Source: Aurantiacibacter marinus (GTDB lineage Bacteria; Pseudomonadota; Alphaproteobacteria; Sphingomonadales; Sphingomonadaceae). Taken from it: a stretch of 64,000 bases of DNA. Below the pieces are notes generated by a model that worked only from the letters and a program-made list of their open reading frames with translations, searched no databases and was not told the origin of the DNA. A program made the translations under genes and the position numbers. The stretch lies in the NCBI RefSeq assembly GCF_001021555.1, contig NZ_LDCP01000001.1, positions 1,274,864-1,338,863 of the forward strand, read 5' to 3'. Below, in pieces: positions 52,104-60,481 of this stretch. Positions within the stretch are counted from its first letter, which is position 1; each line of letters starts with the position of its first letter.

Positions 52104-53768
52104 TCAGCCTTCATCCACGGCGAGTTTTTCTTGTGCGGATTCGCGCATCACAAGCATGATTGCGAAAATGAAATAGGTGACCGTGGGCCAGATGATCAGC
52201 GTCTGGAAAGTTTCCAGGTCGCCTGTGACCAGTGCTGAAATCCCCAGCCATGCCGCCGCGGCGAGCGACAATGCTGCGCCTGCCAGCATCAGGCGGTTGC
52301 TGCCCGATCCTGCCAGCCGGGTCTTGGAATGGCTGGCGAGATACGCGTCTTCGGCTACGCGCCGCTGGCTTTCGGCCTGATTGGCCTCTGCCAGCGCAAC
52401 GGGGTCCACCGATTTCGCGCCCATCGCTCCGGCCAAGACCGGATAGAGCACCAGTGCGGTGATCCATGCAGGTACGAACAGGAACAACACGTGGATGCCC
52501 AGACCATATCCCAGCAGGGCTGCAACGCCGACACTGGCAATCCATGTCAGCAAGGCTGGCATGTTAAGCGCGGCCCCTGTCGCACTGCGCCAGTAGCGGG
52601 TCAGTCCGACCTTCTTGAACAGGAAGTGTTCGGAGAAAATCAAACCGCCAATCGGTGCCATCACCAGCGCCATGATTCCGAGGAAATCCAGCAGGCGGGT
52701 GAAGACAAATGGGAAGCAGGCGATGATCGTGGTGATCACACCGACGATCAATGTCACACGTTGCCTGGACCATGCGGGGTGGAGTGACTGGAACGCCAGG
52801 CCGGAACGGTAGATCGTGGGATTGGACGTCGTCCAGCCAGCAACGATCACGGCAAGAATGCCGATCGGTCCGAGTGCCTGAAACGCCACTTCACCCGCGT
52901 CGAGCGAGGTCAGGGGCTGGCTCAGGATCATGGCCGCGCCTGCACCCATGATGCCTGCTGCAAGCCATGCGGCAAAGTGGCCGATGAACATGCCGAGCGA
53001 GGAATACCACGCATAGGAGGATTTGCGGGCGTAACGCAGGATGGACATGTCGCCCAATCCGCCGTGGAAAGCGAGATTCGCTCCCCAAGCAATCGCAACC
53101 ACGTGCCAGAAGCCCATCTCTGTGCCCTGATCGACCCAGATGCTGGTTTCTGCCAGTTCGAGAAAGCCACTGTATCCGTCGATCGAGGAGATTGATGGCG
53201 TCCCCGCAAGAATGACCGGCAGCAGGGCTGCACCGCCAACGAAGAACATCGCGATCATCCATGGCGCAGCCACTTCGGAGAACCGGGCGACAAAGCTGAA
53301 ACCGCGCATGGCGGCGAACGACACGACCGCGCCGACGCCCAGCGCGATCAGGATGAAGGTCCCGCTGGTGGGATACCATTCTACCTGCGGCGGAATGCCG
53401 AAGAGAATGCGAACGGCACTGGCCGAAACGGTGATCATCGCGCCTGCAAGGATGCAGAACAGCAGGCCGTTGATGACGCTGTATATCTTTATAAATGCCG
53501 GACCGGCGATCTTTTCGAGATAGGCGTAAAGGGTAAGACGGGTGTCGGTTGCAATGGGCGCGCAGATCAGCACCCAGCTGAGTACCGCGAGCAAATTGCC
53601 AACGAGCAATCCGGCGATCACATCGCCTGCACCTACGCCCCAGGACACAAACATCGCCCCGATCACAAATTCGGTGCCAGCAACATGCTCCCCTGCATAA
53701 GATGCAGCAAAATAGCGTCCAGGCTTCAGCGCAGACGGCGCCACCGGCTTCTGTTCATACTCTTCCAA
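52104..53768 (-). CDS. NCS1-like (purine-cytosine permease superfamily) membrane transporter
   Basis: 554 residues with about 12 membrane segments and the LeuT-type layout of the NCS1/cytosine-permease superfamily (GEHVAGTEFVIGAMFVSWGVG at TM1, AGWTTSNPTIYRSGLAFQSL around TM8). A hydrophilic insert of about 60 residues near 450-510 precedes the last two helices. Superfamily members move nucleobases and related compounds, but the operon with DUF4861 and a sulfatase suggests a sugar or uronate substrate. The TTG at 53768 has AAGGGA 5 bp upstream and is preferred to the TTG at 53783. No other rhamnose importer is seen in the window. Confidence 0.75.
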   Translation of the reverse strand: MEEYEQKPVAPSALKPGRYFAASYAGEHVAGTEFVIGAMFVSWGVGAGDVIAGLLVGNLLAVLSWVLICAPIATDTRLTLYAYLEKIAGPAFIKIYSVINGLLFCILAGAMITVSASAVRILFGIPPQVEWYPTSGTFILIALGVGAVVSFAAMRGFSFVARFSEVAAPWMIAMFFVGGAALLPVILAGTPSISSIDGYSGFLELAETSIWVDQGTEMGFWHVVAIAWGANLAFHGGLGDMSILRYARKSSYAWYSSLGMFIGHFAAWLAAGIMGAGAAMILSQPLTSLDAGEVAFQALGPIGILAVIVAGWTTSNPTIYRSGLAFQSLHPAWSRQRVTLIVGVITTIIACFPFVFTRLLDFLGIMALVMAPIGGLIFSEHFLFKKVGLTRYWRSATGAALNMPALLTWIASVGVAALLGYGLGIHVLFLFVPAWITALVLYPVLAGAMGAKSVDPVALAEANQAESQRRVAEDAYLASHSKTRLAGSGSNRLMLAGAALSLAAAAWLGISALVTGDLETFQTLIIWPTVTYFIFAIMLVMRESAQEKLAVDEG

Positions 53769-53822
53769 GAGAATCCCTTCCAATCCCGTTTTTTCGGCAA
53801 GACTAGCTGCCTTTTCGGTTTA

Positions 53823-53857
53823 TGCAACAAATTGATCGGAAGTGATCAAAATAGATC
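53823..53857. promoter_or_regulatory. Candidate operator: four 10-bp-phased repeats upstream of the permease
   Basis: TGCAA 53823, TGATC 53833, TGATC 53843 and AGATC 53853, exactly 10 bp apart, 55-90 bp upstream of the permease start and between it and dctM. Confidence 0.5.
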
Positions 53858-53902
53858 ACTCCGGAATTGTGCCGGATAGGGGACCTTAATCCGTTGGCGC
53901 CA

Positions 53903-55198
53903 TCACATCATACCAAATGCGCGTGGCAAGGCTTCGGAAAGTGCAGGGACTGCTGTTGTCAGCGCGAGTGCGGCTAGCATCGCAAGATAAAGCGGCAAGA
54001 GCGGCTTTATCATGTGCGCAACTTTGGTTTGCCCGACAGCCGCGCCGACAAACAGGACGGTCCCGACCGGCGGGGTGCACAGTCCGATGGATAGGTTGAA
54101 GATCAAGATCATCCCGAAGTGCACCGGAGAGATCCCCATCGCCACTGCAACGGGCAACAGGATCGGCGTGAAGATCAGGATCGCGGGCGTGATATCGAGG
54201 AACGCACCAATCACCAGCAGGATCACATTGATCAGCAACAACAGCAGGATCGGATTGTCCGAGATTGTCAGCAAGGCCTCGGCAATTGCGCCGGGCATGC
54301 CGGAATAGGCGAGCATCCACGCCATTCCTGTGGAAACGGCGATCAGGAACAGGACGATACCGGTCGTCTCGGCAGATTTTGCGATGATTGCGGGCAGCTC
54401 TGCAAAGCGCATTTCGCGGTGCACGAACAGGCCAAGGATGAGCGAATAGATCACGGCAAAGGCGCTGGCCTCTGTCGCTGTGAAATAACCCGCAACAATC
54501 CCGCCAACTACCACCACCAACATGGCAATGCTGGGCAGCGCGGCAACAAGCGTGCTGACCGATTCGCGTAAGGGAAGCCGTTCCGAAACGGGATATCCCT
54601 TCCGTTTGGCAATGATAATTGCGGTTATGATCAGGGCAAGACCGGCCACCAGACCAGGCCCGTATCCCGCCAGGAACAGAGCGCCGATGGATACACCGCC
54701 GGCAGCGACCGCATATACGATCATCACGTTGGACGGCGGGATCAGAAGGCCGAGGATGGATGCCGATGTGGTGAGAGAGGCGGCGAAAGGCGCGTCATAG
54801 CCTTCCTTCTTCATCGCCGGGACCATGAACGATCCGATAGCCGAAGTCGCTGCAACTGCGGAACCGGAAACCGATCCGAACAGCATGCAGGAAATGATGT
54901 TCACCACCGCCAGGCCGCCCGGAAGCGCCCCGATCAGCCCCTTGGCCGCTGCAATCAGGCGCGAAGCTACTCCGCCTGCGCCCATCAGATATCCGCTGAG
55001 AATGAAGAACGGAATGGCGAGCAGGGTGAAGCTGTCCAACCCCGCAACCATGCGCTGCGCCATGGTGGTTGTCGCCGGGTCAAACGGCATGATCGAAAGC
55101 AGGGCCGCGATGGTCGCCATCCCGATGGAAAAGGCAATCGGCACGTTCAACGCGACCAGAATGAAGAACACGAAAACCAGTATGAGACCGCTATTCAT
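53903..55198 (-). CDS. dctM: TRAP transporter large permease subunit
   Basis: 431 residues, about 12 membrane segments, DctM family (NVPIAFSIGMATIAALL, SGSAVAATSAIGSFMVPAM, LLIPPSNVMIVYAVAAGG, TPAILIFTPILLPVAVAMG). It forms the channel of the tripartite transporter with DctQ and DctP and moves carboxylate sugars with sodium. ATG 55198 (MNSGLIL) has GAGGAG 8 bp upstream and overlaps the dctQ stop by 8 bp. It is the last gene of dctP-dctQ-dctM. The neighbours suggest an unsaturated uronate substrate. Confidence 0.93.
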   Translation of the reverse strand: MNSGLILVFVFFILVALNVPIAFSIGMATIAALLSIMPFDPATTTMAQRMVAGLDSFTLLAIPFFILSGYLMGAGGVASRLIAAAKGLIGALPGGLAVVNIISCMLFGSVSGSAVAATSAIGSFMVPAMKKEGYDAPFAASLTTSASILGLLIPPSNVMIVYAVAAGGVSIGALFLAGYGPGLVAGLALIITAIIIAKRKGYPVSERLPLRESVSTLVAALPSIAMLVVVVGGIVAGYFTATEASAFAVIYSLILGLFVHREMRFAELPAIIAKSAETTGIVLFLIAVSTGMAWMLAYSGMPGAIAEALLTISDNPILLLLLINVILLVIGAFLDITPAILIFTPILLPVAVAMGISPVHFGMILIFNLSIGLCTPPVGTVLFVGAAVGQTKVAHMIKPLLPLYLAMLAALALTTAVPALSEALPRAFGMM

Positions 55199-55685
55199 TG
55201 GCTGGCTCCTCTGTCGGAGCATGGTCGCTCGGTGTGCCGCTGATCAGGAAGGATATGGCGAAATAGGCTATGATGAGGCCGCTGATCGGCATCACGGTGT
55301 AAATAGTCCACATAGGCAACCCCATCGCAGCCGATGTCTGCCCCAGTGTCCGGGTGATATTGACCAGTTGGCCGCCGCCATAAACCATCACCCCAAGGGC
55401 GAAGACAGCGCAGATAAACCAGATAAACCGGGCGACCATTACGCGGGAGCCTTCCGACATTCTGGCGGAAATCAGATCAACCCCGACATGCATCCGGCGG
55501 GCAAAGGCGTAGGCTGCTGAAAGCGTGCCGAGCCAGATGAGCAGGAACCGCGCAACTTCTTCGGTGGCGGAGCTTGGGGCGGCCAGCACATAGCGGCCAA
55601 TCACTTGCCATGTCACCGTCATGACAGTGATAACGAAAAGGAAGACGAGCACTGCGGCGAGCGCTTTTTCGATGATCAGTCGCAT
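55191..55685 (-). CDS. dctQ: TRAP transporter small permease subunit
   Basis: 164 residues with four membrane segments, as usual for DctQ (VITVMTVTWQVIGRYVLAAP, then WLGTLSAAYAFARRMHVGVD, a conserved region of the family). The ATG at 55685 shares TGATG with the dctP stop and has GGAGG 7 bp upstream; a GTG one codon earlier is less well placed. It couples DctP and DctM. Confidence 0.92.
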   Translation of the reverse strand: MRLIIEKALAAVLVFLFVITVMTVTWQVIGRYVLAAPSSATEEVARFLLIWLGTLSAAYAFARRMHVGVDLISARMSEGSRVMVARFIWFICAVFALGVMVYGGGQLVNITRTLGQTSAAMGLPMWTIYTVMPISGLIIAYFAISFLISGTPSDHAPTEEPANE

Positions 55686-56686
55686 CACACGCCTCCTTCC
55701 ATCGCGGCAATCCTCTGGGCAAGATCGCCCACGCGGGTTCCGTCAAAACCGGCGCGCAGAGCGGCTGTCGCTTCGCGGAATGGTGTCTTGTCCGGCCGGT
55801 TGATGGCAACGCCATTCGCTTCCAGTTCCGCCAGCGCCGCGTCTGACGCACTGTTCCACGCCTCTCGCTGATAGGCGACAGAGATTGCCATTGCCTCGCG
55901 GACCCAGCCAGCCTGTTCCTCGTTCAGATCGTCCCACACCCGCTGGCTCATCACTACCACGTCGGGCGCGCTGACATGCTCATCGAGCGAGTAGTATTTG
56001 CACACCTCGTAATGGCGCGCGTTAAGCAGGCTGGGCGGGTTGTTCTCCGCACCTTGGACCACACCCTGCTGAAGGGCCGCATAAAGCTCTCCGAATGCAA
56101 TCGGTGTCGCAGCCCCGCCGAATACCTCGATCGTCTGGACCAGGGCTTCGCTAGGCAGGACGCGAAGGGTTTTGCCGCGAATATCGGCAGGTGTCAGAAC
56201 AGGCCCGTCAGTCATATAGAAACTGCGCGCGCCTGCATCGTAATAACCCACGCCTTTCAGCAGGACATCTGACAGGCTGCCGAGAATTTCCTGACCGGTT
56301 TCGCTTTCAAGCACGCGCCATTGGTGGGCACTGTCATTGAAAATGTAGGGCAGGGAAAAGACCCGCATGTCTTCGGAAAAGTTCTCAAGCGAAAGCGAAG
56401 ACACCTTGGTCATGGACAGCGCGCCCAGTTGCACCAGCTCCACCAGCTCGCGTTCGGTGCCGAGCTGGGCATTGGGAAAGATCTCTACTGCCATGCTGCC
56501 GCCCGACAGGGCGATGAGTTCATCCCTGAACCGCTCCATCGCAAGATGCACAGGGTGCGCTTCATCCAGCGTATGCGCCAGCGTGATCCGGTCTTTGCCG
56601 CCGAATGAGCCGCAGCCCGGCAAGAGCGTTGTCAGCCCGGCAGCGGCCAGAAATTGCAGATGTCTGCGTCTGGAATGCACCAGCAA
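55685..56686 (-). CDS. dctP: TRAP transporter substrate-binding protein
   Basis: 333 residues of the DctP family. A signal with three arginines (SRRRHLQFLAAAG) and a lipobox LLPGC (about Cys25) suggest a lipid-anchored, possibly Tat-exported, binding protein. The carboxylate-binding Arg lies in GKTLRVLPSEAL, with QGVVQGAENNPPSL further on. The ligand is probably a uronate such as the unsaturated monomer released by GH105. The frame starts with TTG 56686; GTG 56680 is an equally good start relative to GGAGAGGG. It leads dctPQM and is divergent from the heparinase-like gene. Confidence 0.9.
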   Translation of the reverse strand: MLVHSRRRHLQFLAAAGLTTLLPGCGSFGGKDRITLAHTLDEAHPVHLAMERFRDELIALSGGSMAVEIFPNAQLGTERELVELVQLGALSMTKVSSLSLENFSEDMRVFSLPYIFNDSAHQWRVLESETGQEILGSLSDVLLKGVGYYDAGARSFYMTDGPVLTPADIRGKTLRVLPSEALVQTIEVFGGAATPIAFGELYAALQQGVVQGAENNPPSLLNARHYEVCKYYSLDEHVSAPDVVVMSQRVWDDLNEEQAGWVREAMAISVAYQREAWNSASDAALAELEANGVAINRPDKTPFREATAALRAGFDGTRVGDLAQRIAAMEGGV

Positions 56687-56798
56687 GAACCCTCTCCTAA
56701 TTTGATCCAGTCCGTTTGATGCAGACCCGGTTATTTCCCTGAAGGTAACCGGTGTCGAAAATTCTGCAACTTAGATTTTTTTGTTTAGCACCGCCGAC

Positions 56799-56828
56799 TA
56801 TGATCATATTATTGCATTTATGATCATA
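56799..56828. promoter_or_regulatory. Candidate operator: two identical palindromes between dctP and the heparinase-like gene
   Basis: TATGATCATA at 56799-56808 and again at 56819-56828, centres exactly 20 bp apart, in the 187-bp divergent region. Each is a perfect 10-bp palindrome containing the TGATC core seen elsewhere. Confidence 0.55.
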
Positions 56829-56873
56829 ACGGGTCAATGTTGCTGCAATAGTTCGCTTGGAGAGGCAACAAAT

Positions 56874-58814
56874 ATGACGCAGTTACGTCGTGCCGGTTTT
56901 CTGGTTTCTGCTGCGATGCTGGCAGTGTCCCTCACAACACCGGCTTTGGCACAGGCCGATGCGCCGAATTTGTTCTTCGATGAAAGCGATCACGCCGCAA
57001 TAGAGGCTCGCTCTACTGCGCTGCCCTGGCTGCAACAGGCGCGGACCGAAATTCTGCAGCGGGCAGACCAATATATGGCGACGCCGCTCGATCCGTATCC
57101 GCTGGTCGGACCGCAAAACGATACAGGCACAGCCGGTCGGGCCTTGCAAAACCGGCTCGGTGCGCTGGGCTTTGCCGCTTATCTTACCGGAGAGGAGCGT
57201 TACGCGCAGAAGGGCCGCGACATGTTGCTCGCCGTGGTGCGCCAGACAGAGCCTGACAATCACGATCACTGGCGCGGCCATTTGCAACAGGCAGACGCAG
57301 CCCATGCCCTCGCGATGGGTTACGACTGGATGTTCGACGTGATGACTCCGGCAGAGCGCGCAGAGGTGCGCGCCGAGTTGGTGGCAATCGGCACGGTCCT
57401 TTACGAATCCGACACCCCGTGGGGCGCGCCTGCTCCGGGTGTCGCGTCATGCAATCATAACTCGGTGCATTTCGGGGCGCTTGGCCTTGTTGCTCTGGCA
57501 CTGGGTGACAAGCCGGAATGGTTGGCGGCGTCGACTGATCGCATCAGGCTATATTTCGAACATTTCTCCGATGACACAGGATATGCCACCGAAGGCCATC
57601 ACTATGTCGGTTATGGCATGGGCGGGGCGGTGCCCTTTGCTATGGCACTGGCGCGCCACGGCGGTCCAGACTTGCTTGCCGAGGCGGAAGAGCATCACGC
57701 GCTGGGTCTGGTAGGTGATCAGATGTTGTGGAAGCTGCTGCCGTTCGAAGGCCGGATGCTTGCCCTCAACGACAATTTCGAACGTCCTGGCGAAGTTGCT
57801 GCGCTGGCCGCAACTTTGAGGGCAGGGCGCGGGGACCAGCTTTGGGCGTTTCTGGAAAGTCTGGAGCAATCCGGCAGCGTGGATGAACTGGGCGGCTATT
57901 TCGGGATCACTTACACCTCGCCCTTCCTGTTTCTGTGGGGTGACGAGGCAGTGGTGCCGGTCGATCCGGTTACCGCCAACCTGCCCCTTGGCCATCATTT
58001 CCAGTCCGGGCGCGTAATGCTGCGATCATCGTGGGAAGGGGAGGACGCCGCCCATGCGTCTTTCACTTCCGGTTATGATTTCCACCGCGGACACGACCAT
58101 CAGGATGAAAACTCGGTCACCTTCTACGCCAATGGCGAAGGCTTTCTGATCGATCCGCAATATTGGCTGGAAACCAGTGACGCGCACACCACGCTGACGG
58201 TCGAAGGGGCGGAACAAATCAAGGGCGGCGACGGACGAATTGTCCAATACCGCGAGGATACGCGCGGCGCGATGGTGCGCGGGCAAGCGGAAGAGGCGTA
58301 TGATTTCGAAGCTGCCTTTATCGGGCAGGCCGACCGAAAGATGTATTTCGTGCGGTCCCCACGGCCATACATGGTGTTTCGGGATGATCTGCGGACGGAA
58401 AACGGCGGAGACACACCTTTCTCCAGCCGGTATATCACCTATCCCGGCAACCGGATCGAACAGCACGGTGACGCGGTCATCATCCATGGGGAGCGGCATG
58501 GCGGCAAGGCGCTATTGGCGGCATTTTCCGGCACGCAGCCCATTGCGATAGCAGAAGACGACCTATCCGAAACAGTGCTGCGAAGGCGCGGGACGCAGTT
58601 TCGCTATGACGACTATATGCGCCGTTTAACGGCCAACTTCATCGATGAAAGCCCGGAGCTGATCAGCTTCGTTATTCCATTTTCAGGCGATGATGTACCG
58701 CAAATCCGGATTGTACCGGGCGAAGAGCACCACAGTTTCGAAGCCCGTATCACCTTTGCAGATGGCAGTGAGGACCGGCTTTTGCTCGCCGAGGATGACA
58801 TTGTGCTGAGATAG
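56874..58814 (+). CDS. Heparinase II/III-fold polysaccharide lyase
   Basis: 646 residues with a signal peptide (to PALAQ). The N-terminal (alpha/alpha) toroid has ASCNHNSVHFGALGL (Asn/His of the active site) and YATEGHHYVGYGMGGA (catalytic Tyr). The C-terminal beta-sandwich has GYDFHRGHDHQDENSVTFYANG, the metal-binding heparinase II/III motif. Such lyases cleave uronate-containing chains; here an ulvan-derived oligosaccharide is the likely substrate, acting alongside the BNR_4 lyases. ATG 56874 has GGAGAGG 8 bp upstream; a frame extension to 56781 runs through the operator palindromes and is rejected. Confidence 0.87.
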   Translation: MTQLRRAGFLVSAAMLAVSLTTPALAQADAPNLFFDESDHAAIEARSTALPWLQQARTEILQRADQYMATPLDPYPLVGPQNDTGTAGRALQNRLGALGFAAYLTGEERYAQKGRDMLLAVVRQTEPDNHDHWRGHLQQADAAHALAMGYDWMFDVMTPAERAEVRAELVAIGTVLYESDTPWGAPAPGVASCNHNSVHFGALGLVALALGDKPEWLAASTDRIRLYFEHFSDDTGYATEGHHYVGYGMGGAVPFAMALARHGGPDLLAEAEEHHALGLVGDQMLWKLLPFEGRMLALNDNFERPGEVAALAATLRAGRGDQLWAFLESLEQSGSVDELGGYFGITYTSPFLFLWGDEAVVPVDPVTANLPLGHHFQSGRVMLRSSWEGEDAAHASFTSGYDFHRGHDHQDENSVTFYANGEGFLIDPQYWLETSDAHTTLTVEGAEQIKGGDGRIVQYREDTRGAMVRGQAEEAYDFEAAFIGQADRKMYFVRSPRPYMVFRDDLRTENGGDTPFSSRYITYPGNRIEQHGDAVIIHGERHGGKALLAAFSGTQPIAIAEDDLSETVLRRRGTQFRYDDYMRRLTANFIDESPELISFVIPFSGDDVPQIRIVPGEEHHSFEARITFADGSEDRLLLAEDDIVLR

Positions 58815-58877
58815 AATTTGCTTTGCTGCCGAGCGGGTGCGCTGTGCAACATGCGAATACATTCAACCTAAGACCAC

Positions 58878-60290
58878 CTATGCCGCAATGTCCGCTGCCG
58901 GTTCGGCGGGGATATAGGCGGCGAGCCGGGCCTTCACCTCTGCCATGGCTGGGTTGGCGGCCTGATTGTGCCATTCCATCGGGTCGCTTTCATGGTCGTA
59001 CAGTTCCTCCGAACCGTCAGTATACCGGATGTAGCGATGACGTTGGTCGATCACGGCAAAATTGCCTGCGCCAAATACCGAAACTTGCGGCTGGAGAGCC
59101 ATTACGGCATCGCTGGCGAGAATGGGCTTCAGACTGCGCCCTGCGTTTTCGGCATTCGCAGGCAGGCCAAGCATGTCGAGCACGGTCGGGAAAATATCGA
59201 TCAGGCCAACGGGATCGGTGTAGACGCGCTGCTGCACATTGGGGCCAGAGAAGATTAGCGGGACACGGGTGGAGTGCTGCCACAGAGACATTTTTGCAAA
59301 CCGCTGTTTTTCGCCAAGGTGATAGCCATTGTCGGATAACAGGCAGACCAGAGTGTCATCTGCATGACCGCTTTCGCGCAAGGCATCCATGGCCATGCCA
59401 ACGCAGTGATCCACGAATGCGATGGAAGCCAGATAGGCCTGCATGATCGGACGCCATTCGTCATTGCTCTGCGCCCATTCCAGCGTCGGCATCTGCGGCA
59501 CTGCGGCAAGATCGCGGGCGGCCTGCGGCACATCGTCCAGATCGTTTTCGCGCACAACCGGCAGTTCGATTTCGTCCAGCGGGAACATGTCGAGCCAGCG
59601 CTGCGGCACATACCACGGAACATGCGGGCGCACGAAACCCAGCGCCAGCATGAAAGGCGTTGCATGGTCGCGCCTCAGGAATTCGGCGCCGAACGCTGCG
59701 GTTTGATAGTCGAACATGTCCTCGTCGCGGTCGGGATATGCTCCCCAATCTGTGTGGGTGCGATTGTCGAACCAGCGCATCCGTTGTTCAGGTCCGGGGC
59801 CGTATTGCCCGCGATGCTCGTCCACTCGGCCGACATATTCATCAAACATGCCTTCCTGCCCGCCCTGGTGGGACACCTTGCCCGATCCGGCGATGTAGAA
59901 CCCATGGCCGCGCAAATGTTGCGGCATCAATTGCGTTGGAGAAACCGCAGCCACGGCAGCGCCAAGCTGATCGTCAGGAATCTGACCGTAAATGCCGGTC
60001 TGCGCCGGATAGAGGCCGGAAAACAGGCTCGCCCGCGATGGGCCGCAAATTGGTGCCTGTGCGTGCGCGTTCGCAAATACGGTGCCGGACGCGGCGAGGG
60101 CGTCGATATTTGGAGAGAAAACCTGTGGGTGATCGCCAAGGGCAGTTACCCAGTCATTGAGATCATCAATCATCAGCAGCAGAAAATTTTTGGGCGAAGC
60201 GCCGCCCGAAGCTGAAGGGAAGGTGCAGCCGCCCAGCGCCGCCATGCTGGCCATAATTCCCAGCGAAAACGTCCTGCGATTAATCAACAT
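58878..60290 (-). CDS. S1-family sulfatase, probable Tat-exported lipoprotein
   Basis: 470 residues. The N terminus NRRTFSLGIMASMAALGGC combines a twin-arginine motif with a lipobox (Cys22). The formylglycine motif is CGPSRASLFSG (Cys82), and metal ligands lie in LMIDDLNDW and LLSDNGYHLGEK. It resembles iduronate-2-sulfatase-type enzymes (FVRPHVPWYVPQRW), which suits the iduronate of ulvan, though position and sugar are not proven. ATG 60290 starts the conserved signal; the frame to 60389 adds an unrelated tail. It is divergent from the GH105 gene and converges with the heparinase-like gene. Confidence 0.88.
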   Translation of the reverse strand: MLINRRTFSLGIMASMAALGGCTFPSASGGASPKNFLLLMIDDLNDWVTALGDHPQVFSPNIDALAASGTVFANAHAQAPICGPSRASLFSGLYPAQTGIYGQIPDDQLGAAVAAVSPTQLMPQHLRGHGFYIAGSGKVSHQGGQEGMFDEYVGRVDEHRGQYGPGPEQRMRWFDNRTHTDWGAYPDRDEDMFDYQTAAFGAEFLRRDHATPFMLALGFVRPHVPWYVPQRWLDMFPLDEIELPVVRENDLDDVPQAARDLAAVPQMPTLEWAQSNDEWRPIMQAYLASIAFVDHCVGMAMDALRESGHADDTLVCLLSDNGYHLGEKQRFAKMSLWQHSTRVPLIFSGPNVQQRVYTDPVGLIDIFPTVLDMLGLPANAENAGRSLKPILASDAVMALQPQVSVFGAGNFAVIDQRHRYIRYTDGSEELYDHESDPMEWHNQAANPAMAEVKARLAAYIPAEPAADIAA

Positions 60291-60353
60291 TGCAACTCTC
60301 CCGGATCGGCAGTCGTGCGTTCCATCTGGAAAACTATCACTTTTGCGCGTTCT

Positions 60354-60368
60354 TGATCGTAATTGAAC
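60354..60368. promoter_or_regulatory. Candidate operator between the sulfatase and GH105 copy 2
   Basis: TGATC 60354 and TGAAC 60364, 10 bp apart, in the 191-bp divergent region. Only two repeats are seen. Confidence 0.35.
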
Positions 60369-60481
60369 ATTTAAATATTGCAATTGCAACCAAAACAGGC
60401 GTTACTGCGTGCAAAGAAAACGGATGGCTGATGGTGCAAAACTGCGGTCAATCAGACATTGACCGGGATAGAGGAAAGCTC

